Positions 22,869 to 35,100 of a stretch of 64,000 bases of DNA are shown here, piece by piece. The DNA comes from Amaranthus tricolor. Lineage: Eukaryota; Streptophyta; Magnoliopsida; Caryophyllales; Amaranthaceae. A program made the translations under genes and the position numbers. A model generated the notes under the pieces. It did no database searches, had not been told where the DNA came from, and saw nothing but the letters and a program-made list of their open reading frames with translations. The stretch covers positions 19,835,297 to 19,899,296 of the forward strand of contig NC_080063.1 in NCBI RefSeq assembly GCF_026212465.1, in the 5' to 3' direction. Numbering within the stretch: the stretch's first letter is position 1; each line of letters opens with the position of its first letter.

Positions 22869-23307
22869 GAAAAATTACCTAGAATAATTGAACCTATTAC
22901 GATTTTTCTACAATAATATCACTTATTAATTAACCATGAATAATCCTAACTTTAAGGGGTAGTTTTCTAGAGTAAACCCGGTGACAGAATGACTTGTTAT
23001 AGCATGTTTTTTTTAAAAAGATAAATTAAAATAAAATGTCGAAAAAAATATTAAAAAATTATTCAAAATCTTTTTTTTATTTTTTTATTATGTAGAATTT
23101 TTTATGTAAATTTTTAAAATTTTTCTCTAATTTTAAATTAATTTTAAATTAATTTTTTTAGTGAATTACCTACTATAGCAGGTCATCGGGTTGCCCAAGT
23201 TTACTCTAGGCAAATACCCTTAAAATTGGGATTATTCATGATTAATCAATAGGTGGGATTATTGTAGAAAAATCATAAAAATGTTGGATAATTCTAAGTA
23301 ATTTTTC
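22869..23307. mobile_element. foldback MITE with about 135-bp terminal inverted repeats
   Basis: The left arm (22869-23004) and the right arm (23174-23307) are inverted copies. Both open with GAAAAATTAC and share GATTTTTCTACAATAAT, CATGAATAATCC and CTAGAGTAAAC in the same order. The centre is T- and A-rich. No protein is encoded. The target duplication is obscured by flanking A-runs. Long arms suggest a Mutator-type or foldback element. Confidence 0.7.
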
Positions 23308-23426
23308 CAAAAAAAATATCTAAAGGTAATTATTGGAGCTTAATTAACTCTAATAATTAAATTGCAAAAAGACAAAAAATATTATTAAATTTCACCATAT
23401 CTTATCATATTAAGAGATATTCTCAA

Positions 23427-23435
23427 TAATAGTTA
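23427..23435. repeat. left 9-bp target-site duplication of the Mutator-like element
   Basis: TAATAGTTA here matches 29256-29264 exactly. Confidence 0.85.
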
Positions 23436-23510
23436 CCCAATTCTTTTTTTTGCCACCCTTTCTATTTAATCGTCATCCCTATTTTAAATTAATTTAATAA
23501 GAGGGGATCC

Positions 23511-25498
23511 CCATGAGAGAGGGGTTACGTGTTCTGTAAGGCGAGTCAGGCAGGAACAGGCGGTCAGACATAGTCAAGCCCAACCTTCGAGTACCCTAGA
23601 CCATGTGCGTAGTCGCTTTGAGCACCAGACTAGCACGCGTAGTAATACGGTCGGCTCAGGTGATGATGATACTGATTACGACGAGTCTATCAGTCGGGAA
23701 GAGTCTGTCGGGCATCCTGTTATTGGACGCTCGTCAGAGGGCATGCCGGTCAATTTAAGATTAGAGGGCATGGCACGGCTGACACTTCTGATCACACAGG
23801 AGTCAGCCAGGTTGAGGATGCGGCTCCACGGGGAGGAGGTGCTCACAGTCTGCGGATATGGACTGGTTGATCACATCACCCCAGCCCGGGGGCCCTGTTG
23901 ACACCAGTTTAATACCCAGCTACGGTGGGCACGTAGCGAAGGTTATATTTGAGGGATTGAAGCGCACGCCTCCGATTTTGGATTGTCGCCCTAGGAAGAG
24001 GACGTTGGAGGTGATCATCAGACTGCAGGACATGTCTGATGAGCTGTACGGGGTGTTACCTGCCACTCCTCTACGTCGTCTTCCGTACATAATGCAACAT
24101 CACATTGATAGTGCTCTTATTACGACCTTTGTGGAGAGGTGGTAGCCTGATACCAACACCTTCCACATGCCATGGGAGGAGATGACCATAATGTTGCACG
24201 ACGCGCAACGCATTTTAGGAGTTGGCATTGACGTTTCACTTCCTGCTGAACCTGTTGATGGTGACTGGAAGCTTAGCCTGGCCGGTCTGTTTGGGAATGA
24301 TCTCGGAGCTGCGTAAGAAGGGGTACTTCACCGTTCTCAGTCTCTGGAGACTCAGACTACTGCGTATTACATGGCTTAATGGGTTCCACGCTGCTGGTGG
24401 ATAAGACTAGAGTCGGGAGCCTCACCCTATACTTGCTGTGACTGCTGATCAGGATGAGATTGCTTGGGGTGCAGTGACGTTGGCTAATATGTATCGCCAA
24501 CTGGGTATGGGGACAAGGACTGGGTGCAGGACTATTGTTGGTTGTCTGACACTGTTGTAGACATGGATTTACAAGTACTTCCCATCCTTCCACCCCCATC
24601 CTCGTCAAGCTGATATGCCTAACAAGACTAGGGCGGAGATGTGGTCCCCGCAGAAGCCAATTCGTGAGCTGAGCAGACTGAGAGACTGTAGGAGTATACT
24701 GGACTCTATGACAGAGACACAGGTTTTGTACATGACCTCACACATCGTTATACTAATTATTTTAATTTTATATTATGTTGTTTATGTTAATTTTCTTTGT
24801 AAGCAGGTGGAATGGACTCATTACATGACTTCTCCTAGTGCTTTATTGAACGAGCACCCACGCACCACCTATATCGGGGGTATCACCTGTATTGATATCG
24901 TGGAGGTGTATTTGCCTGAGAGGACAGTCAGACAGCTTGGTTTTGTACAGGCGATTCCCCCCCTCCCCCCGTTGAGACCTACCCAAGCTCTGCAACCAGC
25001 ACAAGGTTCCTATTTAGTGACATTCGCTTCTCCGTCTATGCACACGAAGATGTGGAGTTGGTTCCCCTATTGTGCCCGTGTTGGTGATCAGGCACTACGT
25101 CGAGCATCTGTTCCATCAGAGGCTGTCCCTGAGTATATCGACTGGTTTAGAGTGTCTTCCCACACATTTCTCATCCCCGGTGAAGGACCTACTGCTGCGT
25201 TTGGTGCAGCGGATAACAGAGTTGAATACGTTAGTGTTTCTATTAATCTGTTTCATTTTTATATGTCATTACCGAAATTGTTGTCTAATTTTTTTGTAAT
25301 ACGATTGTTTTGTTTGTACAGTTTGCAGCTGAATTTCCAACTCGACTCGCGCCATTGCTCAGGATGCCAGCTGTTGTTAATATGACGCCTCGGGAAAGAG
25401 AGGCTGCTGATTTGTATTGGATGAACTTAGAGATTTGTTTGCCGAATGGCAAGGGTTTAGAGAGCACAACCCTTTATAGACATTTATGTTTGTATTGA
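23511..25498 (+). pseudogene. plant mobile domain (PMD, MAIN/MAIL-like) gene, broken
   Basis: The PMD (aminotransferase-like) domain occurs in the nuclear MAIN/MAIL proteins and in transposon-encoded relatives. Landmarks in order: GGPVDTSLIPSYGGHVA near 23885-23940; LRRLPYIMQHHIDSALITTF then VERW near 24080-24145; a TNTFHMPWEEMTIMLHDAQRILG block to about 24225; then EHPRTTYIGGITCIDIVEVY and LPERTVRQLGFVQAIP near 24850-24960. The C-terminal exon begins after a TTGTACAG acceptor at about 25320, reads FAAEFPTRLAPLLRM, and ends at the 25498 stop. A donor-like GTTAGT at about 25230 fits that intron. Lesions include a frameshift before GGPVD, TAG after VERW and several stops at 24310-24640. The N-terminal part is low-complexity and acidic. 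Its start is not settled. Confidence 0.8.
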
Positions 25499-28400
25499 TG
25501 AAGAATTTGTCTTATTACGCGTTGCGTTTGATTCACTAACATATTTATTCACGAACTTAATTATGGAATGAATACTATAAATACAATTACTACAATGAAT
25601 ACAATTAATAAAATAAAAACACTAAGTACAATCAGTACAATAAATACAATCAATACGCAGGCTACACAACATTGTATTATGGAGTATCTAACTTAACTGC
25701 ATCTTTGGTGGTGTTATTATTTTGTGGTCGTTGTACGCCGCACAGTCTATTCCAAAGTGATATCCTGTTGCGATATTGTCTCTCTAAATCTCTACATGAA
25801 TTGTTAGCTGTTGCGCTCCAATTTTATTGGACTGTTGGCAGTGGAGATGAATCATCATTCATTAAAAGCTGAACATAATGATTCCCGTTCACCCAAAGAA
25901 TATGTACAAGTTTATTAACGCCATGAATTCCCCCTGTTCTCCTTACCGGAAGCACTAAACAATTATACATTGGATTACCATCGGTAGAACCATAATACGC
26001 AATTGCAATGTTGAGAAACGTTGCTGCAGAATACAATGCTGTCATTTCCATCCAGTGACTGTACGGGGCAGGTCCTTTGCTATGGGCACCAATTTTGTAT
26101 ATAGCATTCTCCACCAACTTTGCTGATAGATACACGCGTGCATATTGATCTCTATGCGTATCCATTTCCAAACTCATTGCACGTCGTAAAAGAGGCCATG
26201 CCTCCGCACCCCCTAACTTTGCGACGACAGTAGCTCTAAATCCACAGTTTCCGTCAATCCAATCAAACAGGTACGGCGGAAGAATATATGGAATGTGATT
26301 TGGCCACGGAAAAAGTGAAAAATCGCGACCTGCTGAACCATCTGAAAAAAATAACAGTATATTAATATCATTCAGTTGATCTAAAACATATATGATTATA
26401 GGAAAGGAAATACGGGTACCAGATAAATTGAAATTGAAGTTAATTCCAACTGACGATTGGTTTGATCGGTTGCTAGATCTCCCGCGTGATGAAGATCTTG
26501 ATCCGCGACCCCTTGAGGATGATCTATTGTACTCGAACGCACTTTTGTTTCTCCTGAGGGTTCTGCTTGTTGTTGGTCTTCCCTTCCTCGTGGATTTGCT
26601 TGTGGCTCAGGTATATCGGTATCATCAGGGTGTAGTTCATGTTCAAGTACCTGAGACATGCATTGTACAACTGCGGGGTCAGCTTTTAAAACTTCATCCA
26701 CCAACGATTGAATGTACTCTTTATCATCGGCGTTTGCGTGCCGTACTTATTCGTTGGCGTCTTCTTCTGCCTCTAAGTACTTTAACGTTTTCCAAAATGG
26801 ATGTATATCATCCAAGTACAACGAACCATGAGACCTGATTGACAAGTAACAATAACACGCGCAGGGTAATCCGTGGGTTCTTTGAAATACACAACCGCAT
26901 TTGTCAAAAACATAAATCCCCAAGTTTAACATCCGGTTGTGCTCCATCATCAATTGTTCCAAGGCAAATATGGACATGACGATACAACGGTCTCAAAAAA
27001 TTAAGTCGCGACGTCCTTGAAATCGAATTCATAGATTCCTGCAGAGCTTGTCTTATCCTCGATTGCTGATTCGTTATCTGTGCGTGTGCCCTTTTAAAGA
27101 GGGTATCAAATAAGCTATTACCGCTACTTAGGTAGTACTTGAAGGAAGAGTGTTGGCTTTCAACTCTACTGGTAATCTGGTTACCCAAGTGCAAACAGTC
27201 ATTCGTCCACGCACGCATAAATTTCTCTTTGTGAGGAATCCATATTCCAGCCAAATATCGCACGACCCTCCTGTTCCTAGTCGACCAAGTAGACACAATC
27301 CCTTCCCACCTGTTTTCAAATTTATGGATCGTCAGACTGTTAACCAAGGGGTTCCATTTTGTTTACCCAAATATCTGCCCCTGTTAATTTCTCTTGCCGC
27401 CGCACAATTTGTCGACCATGTTCTCCACGTCATTGCCAATATGCCATACGCATAATAAATGTCGTACATTTTCATTAAATAGAAATTTAAAATTAATTGA
27501 GATATATATATAGTATATAGATCAATAATAATTAATCATTAAAACCTGTTTACCTAGAAAGACAACATGAATAGCTGCAGACAAACCCTCTTCTCGATCC
27601 GTTACAATTACGTTAGGCGTCTGAACTCTGCCATAAATATCCCTCAACCTCTCCAACACCCAAGAATAAGATACAGCCGCCTCATCTCGCATCAAACAGA
27701 ACGCAACCAAGAAGTTGTGATTGGTTAGTGTCATTCCAATTATTTCGCAAAGGGGCCACTTTTGCTTATTAGTTTTGTACGTTGTATCTATCAACACAAC
27801 ATGGGGCCATGAACGTATCATCTGCATAGATGTAGAATTTGCAATCAATAATCTACTCAACTGCCCCTCACTATCCAAGTCTGTCCAAACTACATAATTA
27901 TGCTCTATGGCCATATAAAAACAGTGTTGAAGAGGAGTCCTACCATCCATCTCTTCTCTCCTTATTGACTGTCTTACATTATAAATTTGATTCATACTAG
28001 CAAAAAAAACCAGGAAAATTCCTTCTAATTGAACTCATTATAAACGTTGGTTGCATGCCAGTTGCACTGAGATCTTGTATATGCTGCCTAATATCGACAA
28101 TCATCCTATTTACTCTTATTTGACCATCTCTGTACACCAAGAACGAGTGGTTATGTCTTCCTTTTTCACCAGAAAACACTCTTAACGTCCAAGGTCTTTC
28201 CCCTAGTTTACGACTACTTCCTAAAATCATAAATTTACACCCACAAGTCCTACTTTTGAACCAGGTCGGACAACATTGTCTAAGTTATGCAAATCACCTC
28301 TTATATTACCATAGCGGTGACATCTTAAGTACAAACTCACTCTAGAACGTCATTCCTTTTGTTTATATGAAGCACGTGTAAATTGAAAACCAATTCTTAG

Positions 28401-28505
28401 TGCTATCTCATCAGCCCAAGCATGTAAATCATCTACAGAATCAAATTCCCTATCGGTAACAAATCTATCAGAATAATCTACATTATCCCCTAAGTTTTCA
28501 AAGTC

Positions 28506-29052
28506 CTGCAAATATAAATTTATTCATAATAATTAAAAGATTAAACTATTTAATATATTAACAATATCAATTAGTTTAGTAATTCAAATTTCAATATATT
28601 AACAATATTAATACAAAAATATGAAATAAAAAATTTTACTAAATAAAATACATATATAAAATAAAATAAATTAAAATAACATAAATAAAAAATTTAAGTA
28701 AACACAAAAATATATATAAATATATGAGTAAATAAAATAATTTATTATAATATTTAATAAATAATAATAACTTAAAAAATAATTATAATAAATAAAAAGA
28801 ATTAATTTATCAAAAATTTTTTTTAAAAAATTCCAGAATCCCTCCAGTCGCACAAAAAGTGTAACTTGACCTAGGAGGGGTCGCACAAAAAGTGCGACTA
28901 GACCTAGGCTGAGCCGCACAAAAGTGCGACTCATCCTAGGTCCAATTGCACTTTTTGTGTGACTCTCCCTAGGTCTAGTCGCACATTTTGTGCGACTGGG
29001 GATCCTGGAATTTTTTTTTTTTTGAAAAATTTCGAATCGTTTAATTATTTAC
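28506..29052 (-). other. first intron of the MULE transposase gene
   Basis: Bounded by a GTAAAT donor and a TTTGCAG acceptor on the minus strand, phase 0. It contains the palindrome array at 28846-28997 and is otherwise extremely AT-rich. Confidence 0.6.
28846..28997. repeat. array of alternating palindromes in the MULE
   Basis: Five copies of a palindrome with arms GTCGCAC and GTGCGAC around an AAAA or TTTT spacer lie near 28846, 28880, 28913, 28944 and 28977. Between them stand four CCTAGG hexamers (about 28870, 28903, 28935 and 28968). The period is about 33 bp. The whole array is itself roughly an inverted repeat, flanked by TTCCAG/GGATCC-type borders. Confidence 0.9.
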
Positions 29053-29255
29053 CGAATCGTTATCATGCTCATTTTGGTTCGCCATTGTTATTCGATGTAC
29101 ACTTTTAGCTTGTTTAATTTAACATAGTGTTTTTAGAGAGTTTTAGAGAGATGTTACAGTTTTTGAGTTCGAAAATTATGCAGGGGCAACCTTGAGAATT
29201 CATTATATATTGGGTGGCGATAAAATGAAAAAGGTGGCGATATTTAGTAATACCT

Positions 29256-29264
29256 TAATAGTTA
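29256..29264. repeat. right 9-bp target-site duplication of the MULE
   Basis: TAATAGTTA, identical to 23427-23435. Confidence 0.85.
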
Positions 29265-31890
29265 TTGGTCATCAATTGTTTTCCTCATATTTAAAAGATT
29301 TAATTGGTTAAGGTTTTCTTAGATGTAACTAAAGTAGGCTAACCTAGCTTGATATTCCCTTCTTATCAAAGAAACTTGAGCAAAAGTTTATGATTCCATT
29401 GGTTGACAAGAATCCATTGCCAAGATTCATAGAAACATGGATAAACCTCTTTAGATAACAATTGTCAAAATCATTCCTATATTGGTTTCTTGGTATCAAA
29501 CATATCAATGCACACAAGAAATTAGAACCAATCTTTAAATCTTTAAGGATATGCCAAAAGTATTTGGTAATTCTTTGCTTTGGGTATTTATAGATGCACA
29601 CATGGGCATTGATGTATAGTCCTAGGGTTTTTTTTTTTGCTTTTCATCTTTCTTTCATTTCATTTACCTTTGTGTTTTCTACTTTTCTTTACCTTTCTTC
29701 ATTCAAAAAAATTGGTCAATCCACTATTTTCCTTTGTATAAAAGTAATAAAGTGTGTTTAAATTTGTGATCAAATTTTTTTTTTTACAAAGTAAATTGAG
29801 TATTACGTAATATTGATTCTAAAGATAATTAGAAATGTGGTGATTAATGGTTTATGAAAATTAGGGATTCCAAAACGAGAAAATTTTATTTAACTGCATA
29901 AATAACTTTATTTAATATAATTAATGTAATATGCGACTTAACACGTGTTATTATGAAAATATATAGTGTACATGCGTATAAATTTGAACATAAAAGATTC
30001 TTTATTCGTTATGTTTTGCCTAAAAAAATAACGAAACTTATATTACATACTCAACCAAATTATGATGCATTAACATTTCCTTGACAACAATTTAGTGACT
30101 TTTAAATTTAAGACACTTATATACGACTTTTGAAATATAAGACGAAATAACATTGAATGATAAACACTTTTACTTTGTTTTATGCCATGATGTAATTTTA
30201 AGGGTTGATGACATGTACGGACAATTCAAAAGCGAAAGTTAGATATATTTGATGAAAAATAGGTATTAGCTATATCATTATTTGTTTAATTGCATTAAAA
30301 TCATAATATTTGATAAAATTAAGTATATTAAAGAGTACGTTGTTATTTTTGTTATTTGCATTGAAATAATAAGACAATACTATATTGAAAAATAAATTTA
30401 ATATTATTTACGACCCCAATGATTGTATATATCATTTTTCATGTTCCAAATATTTGTAATAATTAATATATTTCATATTGTTGTTAATTTACTTAATAAA
30501 CTCCCTTACCTCTAGCCTAAGTTTAACACCTAAGCTTAGCTCCATTAATTATCATTATAAGGAGATTAAGCCAAACAAACACACCCCACTTCATTAAAAG
30601 TTAAGTGTTTAGGCAAATGAAGGTGGCATTAAGTATGAGTCTTTTCTAGTACGGATCATGCTCTACCCACTTAATTGCAATTTTAATTCTTCAATTCTCT
30701 TCTTCTATTATAAATGGTGTCTACTTCTTATTGGTTTCTCATTTTAAGTAGAATTTTATTTTGTGCCATACTTTCTCTTTCCAATTAAACTTTTTTTTAA
30801 TGATAAATCTATTTTTATTTAATAACTTCGGTTTAGTTCGATTATGGTAAAAAATTCTATTTGGTTAAGTTCTCAATTAGTTATACTTGAACTTAAGTTC
30901 GAAATAAAATTTTTAAGTCTTTTATTAAGTGATAAACACTGATTTAAATATAAAGTAACTCGGTTTAGCTTGATGTACATTCCTGGTTTAAATATAAAGT
31001 AACTCGGCTTAATTTAATGTACATTCCAAGAAGACTTTGAATTCAAAGTTATCATCTCATTCAAGTCGAGTTTTAATCAGATAGATTAAGTACCATGAGT
31101 CTTTTCTTCTTGATACATTTAAGGTTAGTAAAAGCATAATAAGTTCAGAAAAGTGATTTTTTTTACTAATTTATTTAAAGGTTTATAAAATGAATCTTAG
31201 TTATATATTTGCAAATATGTAGGCAATTGATTCATATAATATAAAACAAAGCCTTGATCAATTTCAAAGTATTATTTTTTGTTCCATCGGCGTATTTGGT
31301 AGGTCGACATGGACTAAACTAGCCCCTAAGCTTTTTATTGATGCTTAAAATTCTTGATTCGTTTTTAATCATTTAGTTTTAGTTTAAATTGATCATCCTA
31401 TAAAAATAAATTGTTCGACGTCAAAGAGAAAGTAGATTTTTTTAAAACGGAGATTCTAGAGACTTTCAAATAGATCATGACTTATTGATTGAACAAAATG
31501 ACTTTAAATAACTAGTAAGCTATGGTCTTGATTAAAACCGTGATTAGTACTTAATCAAGTATTATTGGAAGAAGAGACCAAATTAAGGACACTTTCCACC
31601 AATGAAAAAGAATTAACTTATTATATTAATGTTTGATTAGACATAATAAACAAACTTAAGACAAGACTAATTAGTAATTAATGTCCACCAAATAAATGAT
31701 ATCGTACCTAAATTCCAATAATCCAATTCAACCTATTTTGACAAAGACACCATATCATAGGATTTTAAGCAAATTTATGGTTCTCATTGAAACACCTCAC
31801 TCTTTCAAACTATTAACAATCATAAAAGGGAAAACAATATGTATGTGATGGGTCATGGTAGTAACAAATCCTATAAATTACTTTTATTTT
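29265..31890. other. intergenic AT-rich DNA
   Basis: No gene supported. The 85-aa minus frame at 29344-29601 has no recognised domain. Confidence 0.45.
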
Positions 31891-31904
31891 GTTGGGAAGA
31901 CAAA

Positions 31905-32160
31905 GCATTGGTGATTATGATATATTTAACTTTTTACTCAATTTAATATGTTATTTTAATTATTTATATATTATATTATGTATGATTAGTAATTTTAAAA
32001 AGTTAATATTATGAAAATATTTGAATAGATCATGATTTAATTAAAATCTTACTTGAATATATTTTTTCTTACACATTAACCACAACATATATAATAAGCT
32101 TGAATAATAAATAGTGTGAATAATTGTAATATAACAAGTATTTTAAAACGAAAAATATAT
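31905..32160. repeat. Stowaway-like MITE copy, inverted
   Basis: The order of words (TTATTTTAATTATTTATATA, AAAAAGTTAATATTATGAAA, CTTACTTGAATATATTTTTTC, ACAAGTATTTTAAAACGAA) follows the reverse of the 9491-9750 copy. Boundaries are approximate. Confidence 0.6.
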
Positions 32161-32164
32161 ATAC

Positions 32165-35100
32165 TTGATGATTATAGTTTTTTTTTTTGTTTTTTTATTC
32201 TAAGGCTAAGGATAATCCATTACAACTATACCTCTATACTCTCTGCTTCTTGGAGATCACAATATTTATTCTCAAAAGTTTTCACATAAAATTCATATTT
32301 TTATAAGTTTAATGAGACAAAAAAATATTTCTCAAACCAGGAAAACATTTCATTATTACTACATTGGAACTTATTTTATTGATTTTTTTCGACATTTTTC
32401 TTCTTTGTGGTTTTTTTTAGGCCTACTTACTTTTGATATAATAAATTAAAGGTAAATTATTTTATTTTAATTGAATATTATAATTTTAAGATGAGAAGAA
32501 CAATAAGATAATATACAAAAGATTAACATTGATATTGATAAATTCATTATTATAGGTTGAGGATCGAAACTTATTTCAGTTGGAACATGTATTATTTTTT
32601 GCCAGTTAAGATTATGAATTTGGTTTCAATGACACTCCCCTAATCCTCCTCCCTTCAGCCTATCTGTATTTCATATAAATTAATTAATTTGAGTATAAGC
32701 CGGTCATCATCATCATACCTAGCTAGTGTATTCTAATTATAAGAACATTAATTAATAAGATTAATAATTTATATTTTTATTCATATTAATGCATTTTCAA
32801 CTTTGTATAATTAATACTCATATCATACAAAACTTTAAAAGTAGTAATTAAAGAAATTGTTTCATATTTTCTATCCATAACCCTAATAATTATAACTAAT
32901 AGATTGGTTCTATTAAAATGAAAAACCTTTGATGTCCACATCATTTAGTGGATTAGAGTTCATGTCTTGAAAGTACGAAGTGGCACGGAATTGAACATAT
33001 ACATCACCCATTTTTAAATGAGTAAAACAAAGAAAAGTAAAGCATCATCAAACTTCATCATTGAAATGATTCAATCCACACATTATAAAAGTCATAAATA
33101 ATGATAATATTAATAATAATTCTCTCAAAATAAATATAGTAATAATAAATTAATTTGAAAGATTAAATGATTTCATAAGTTTACTATGAGAAAAAAATAG
33201 AATGATAAAAAGGTAACAAAACACATTAAAGAATTGGTATTTCATGAAGTTTGAGTTCAAAACAATACTCCTAATGAAAATGAAAAATAATTTTCATATA
33301 TTTTGTTTGATGAATGATTATTAAATTAGGTTAAAGGAGTGAAAAAGCTAAGAAGATTCATGGCCTTCAAATTACATTTTTTTTGGGTATTTGTTAATAT
33401 AACTATTTTAGCTTATTTTGGTAAAAATAGATAATTGAATAGACAGACTATCTAATGATAATGTTTGGTAAATTAATTGATTGAAATAACTTGTTCTTAT
33501 AAATCAACTATTATTCTATGAGCTGCGTCTAGCCGCGTGTTCAAAATCAATTGATCAAACCAGTTGATAAAATTATTTGTTTAAATTAGCCACTCCAATC
33601 AGCTATAGACCGTTTGATAAAACAACTTTATATAAAAAGTAAAAAAAAATTTACTTTAATTTTCTTGTTAAATATGTTGAAAGACAAACAAATCCTTATT
33701 ATTAATACTAGTACTCTATTAATTATCAATTTATCATAACATGCTACCATGTGAAGCGTAAATTTCTATTTTTGTAACCAATATGACAATATTATTTGAT
33801 GAAGATTTTATATATAATGAAGATTTTTTTTCATAAAAAATTATACATTTACATTAGATATCAATAAATTATTGATAATAAGCAAACTTATATAAAAGAA
33901 AACATATTTAAATGGAGTAATACATATTATTTTATTTGTGAAAATGTATTACTATGTATCATATTTCTCATTTATATCAAAAAAATAGTCGCTTTATTTT
34001 TGCATATAATTGAACTACAAGTTGATGATCTTGGTGGGGACTCAAAGGAGTGACCAAACCATGATATAAAGAAATAATTAAATTAAGGTAACCTAAATGG
34101 GGTGCACAAATAGTACAACGAAAGGTACCAATTCCACTAAGATTTATTGATTTTTTATTTTCCTTTTTTTTTTTTTCTGTTTTATCAAGTATTTTCTTTT
34201 TTAGTTGAATTTCTTTCTGAAATGACATGCCATGAAATTCAAGTGAGCAAGGTGGTGCCAAACGTTTGTTACTATGTTAGCATTAGCCCCACCGGCCACA
34301 CGTCTATTGTGCATCCACATTTTCAGCTCTCGACATTTTTAAGATATTTAACTTATATTCGTTTTGTTGAAATTAAATAATTTTAATTAGACAATAACAA
34401 CTAAAAAAATTGCTTAGATTTAATTTAGTTTTTTACATTAGCTACGTCGATTTACTCTATAATAAAGAGCTTTATGATGTTCATTTATTATGGTGAGTTG
34501 TTGGCTAATCAATTATTGATGATCCAGATATATTTAGACATGTTTAATTACGATAATTAGATGTATGGGTGTGTTTATAAATGAAAATGATTCATATATG
34601 AGAAAGAAAGTAAGACATGGCGTTTGGTTCATTCAATTCGGTTGTAACTTATACTTGTTTGTGTTGATTCTATATAAGGTCTTTCGGGAAAATCAACTCC
34701 ATAACATATAAATATCTAAGACAGTGACTTAATCGTACTAAATAGTTTTAGATCAATCTGTATTCATGCGATATTCCTTCGAGGCATTTTGAAATCTTGG
34801 ATATATAATTCAAATTGAACTACTCATAATTTCAAAAATCACATCAACTTTTAATTATGACTTATTGTATAAGGTGATGAGAGTTTATAAGGTCCACAAG
34901 CTTTGAAGAATGATCAAAAATGACAAACATTGAGTGTAGCATTGATCCTTTAATTACAATGAAGAAGAATTGAAAGAAGGCACAATCCACAAGTAACCCC
35001 AACTCATGTTGTCTTTCCTTTATTTTGATAGTGGTTTTAACTTTGGAGTGTGAGTGTTAGTGTTAAATAGGTGGAGTAGAGGGTACTCAGAAAAAGACCA

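Larger units (their letters stand above)
25824..29085 (-). pseudogene. MULE transposase fused to an OTU-like cysteine protease, broken
   Basis: Exon 1 (29053-29085) encodes MANQNEHDNDS; donor GT at 29051-29052 and acceptor TTTGCAG at 28506-28512 join it in frame to DFENLGD. Next come: a FAR1-like region (28230-28505); the MULE core (27522-27995) with IDTTYKTN and IVTDREEG, the first two acidic residues, and SRVESQHSSF near 27160, a likely third; a SWIM finger near 26900 reading CGCVFQRTHGLPCAC, where Cys replaces the usual His; an RS/GR-rich linker (about 26440-26600); and an OTU domain (25824-26340) with DGNCGF and a GNHYVQL histidine block. Lesions: TGA after YKQKE (near 28357), frameshifts near 28245 and in a T-run near 28005, and a TAA near 27390. 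The OTU frame itself is open and keeps its catalytic residues. Confidence 0.82.
23436..29255. mobile_element. Mutator-like element (MULE) with convergent PMD and transposase-OTU genes
   Basis: A 9-bp duplication TAATAGTTA flanks it on both sides, the length expected of Mutator. Just inside, the ends are related inverted repeats: the left carries TTGCCACCCTTTCTATTT and ATCGTCATCCC, and the right in reverse carries ATCGCCACCTTTTTC and ATCGCCACCC. The 5.8-kb interior holds a plus-strand plant-mobile-domain gene and a minus-strand transposase gene that run towards each other, the layout of maize MuDR with mudrA and mudrB. Both genes have stops and frameshifts, so the copy is dead, but it is structurally complete. 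An A/T/C-rich spacer at about 25510-25680, with repeated AATACAATTA words, separates the two 3' ends. Confidence 0.85.
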
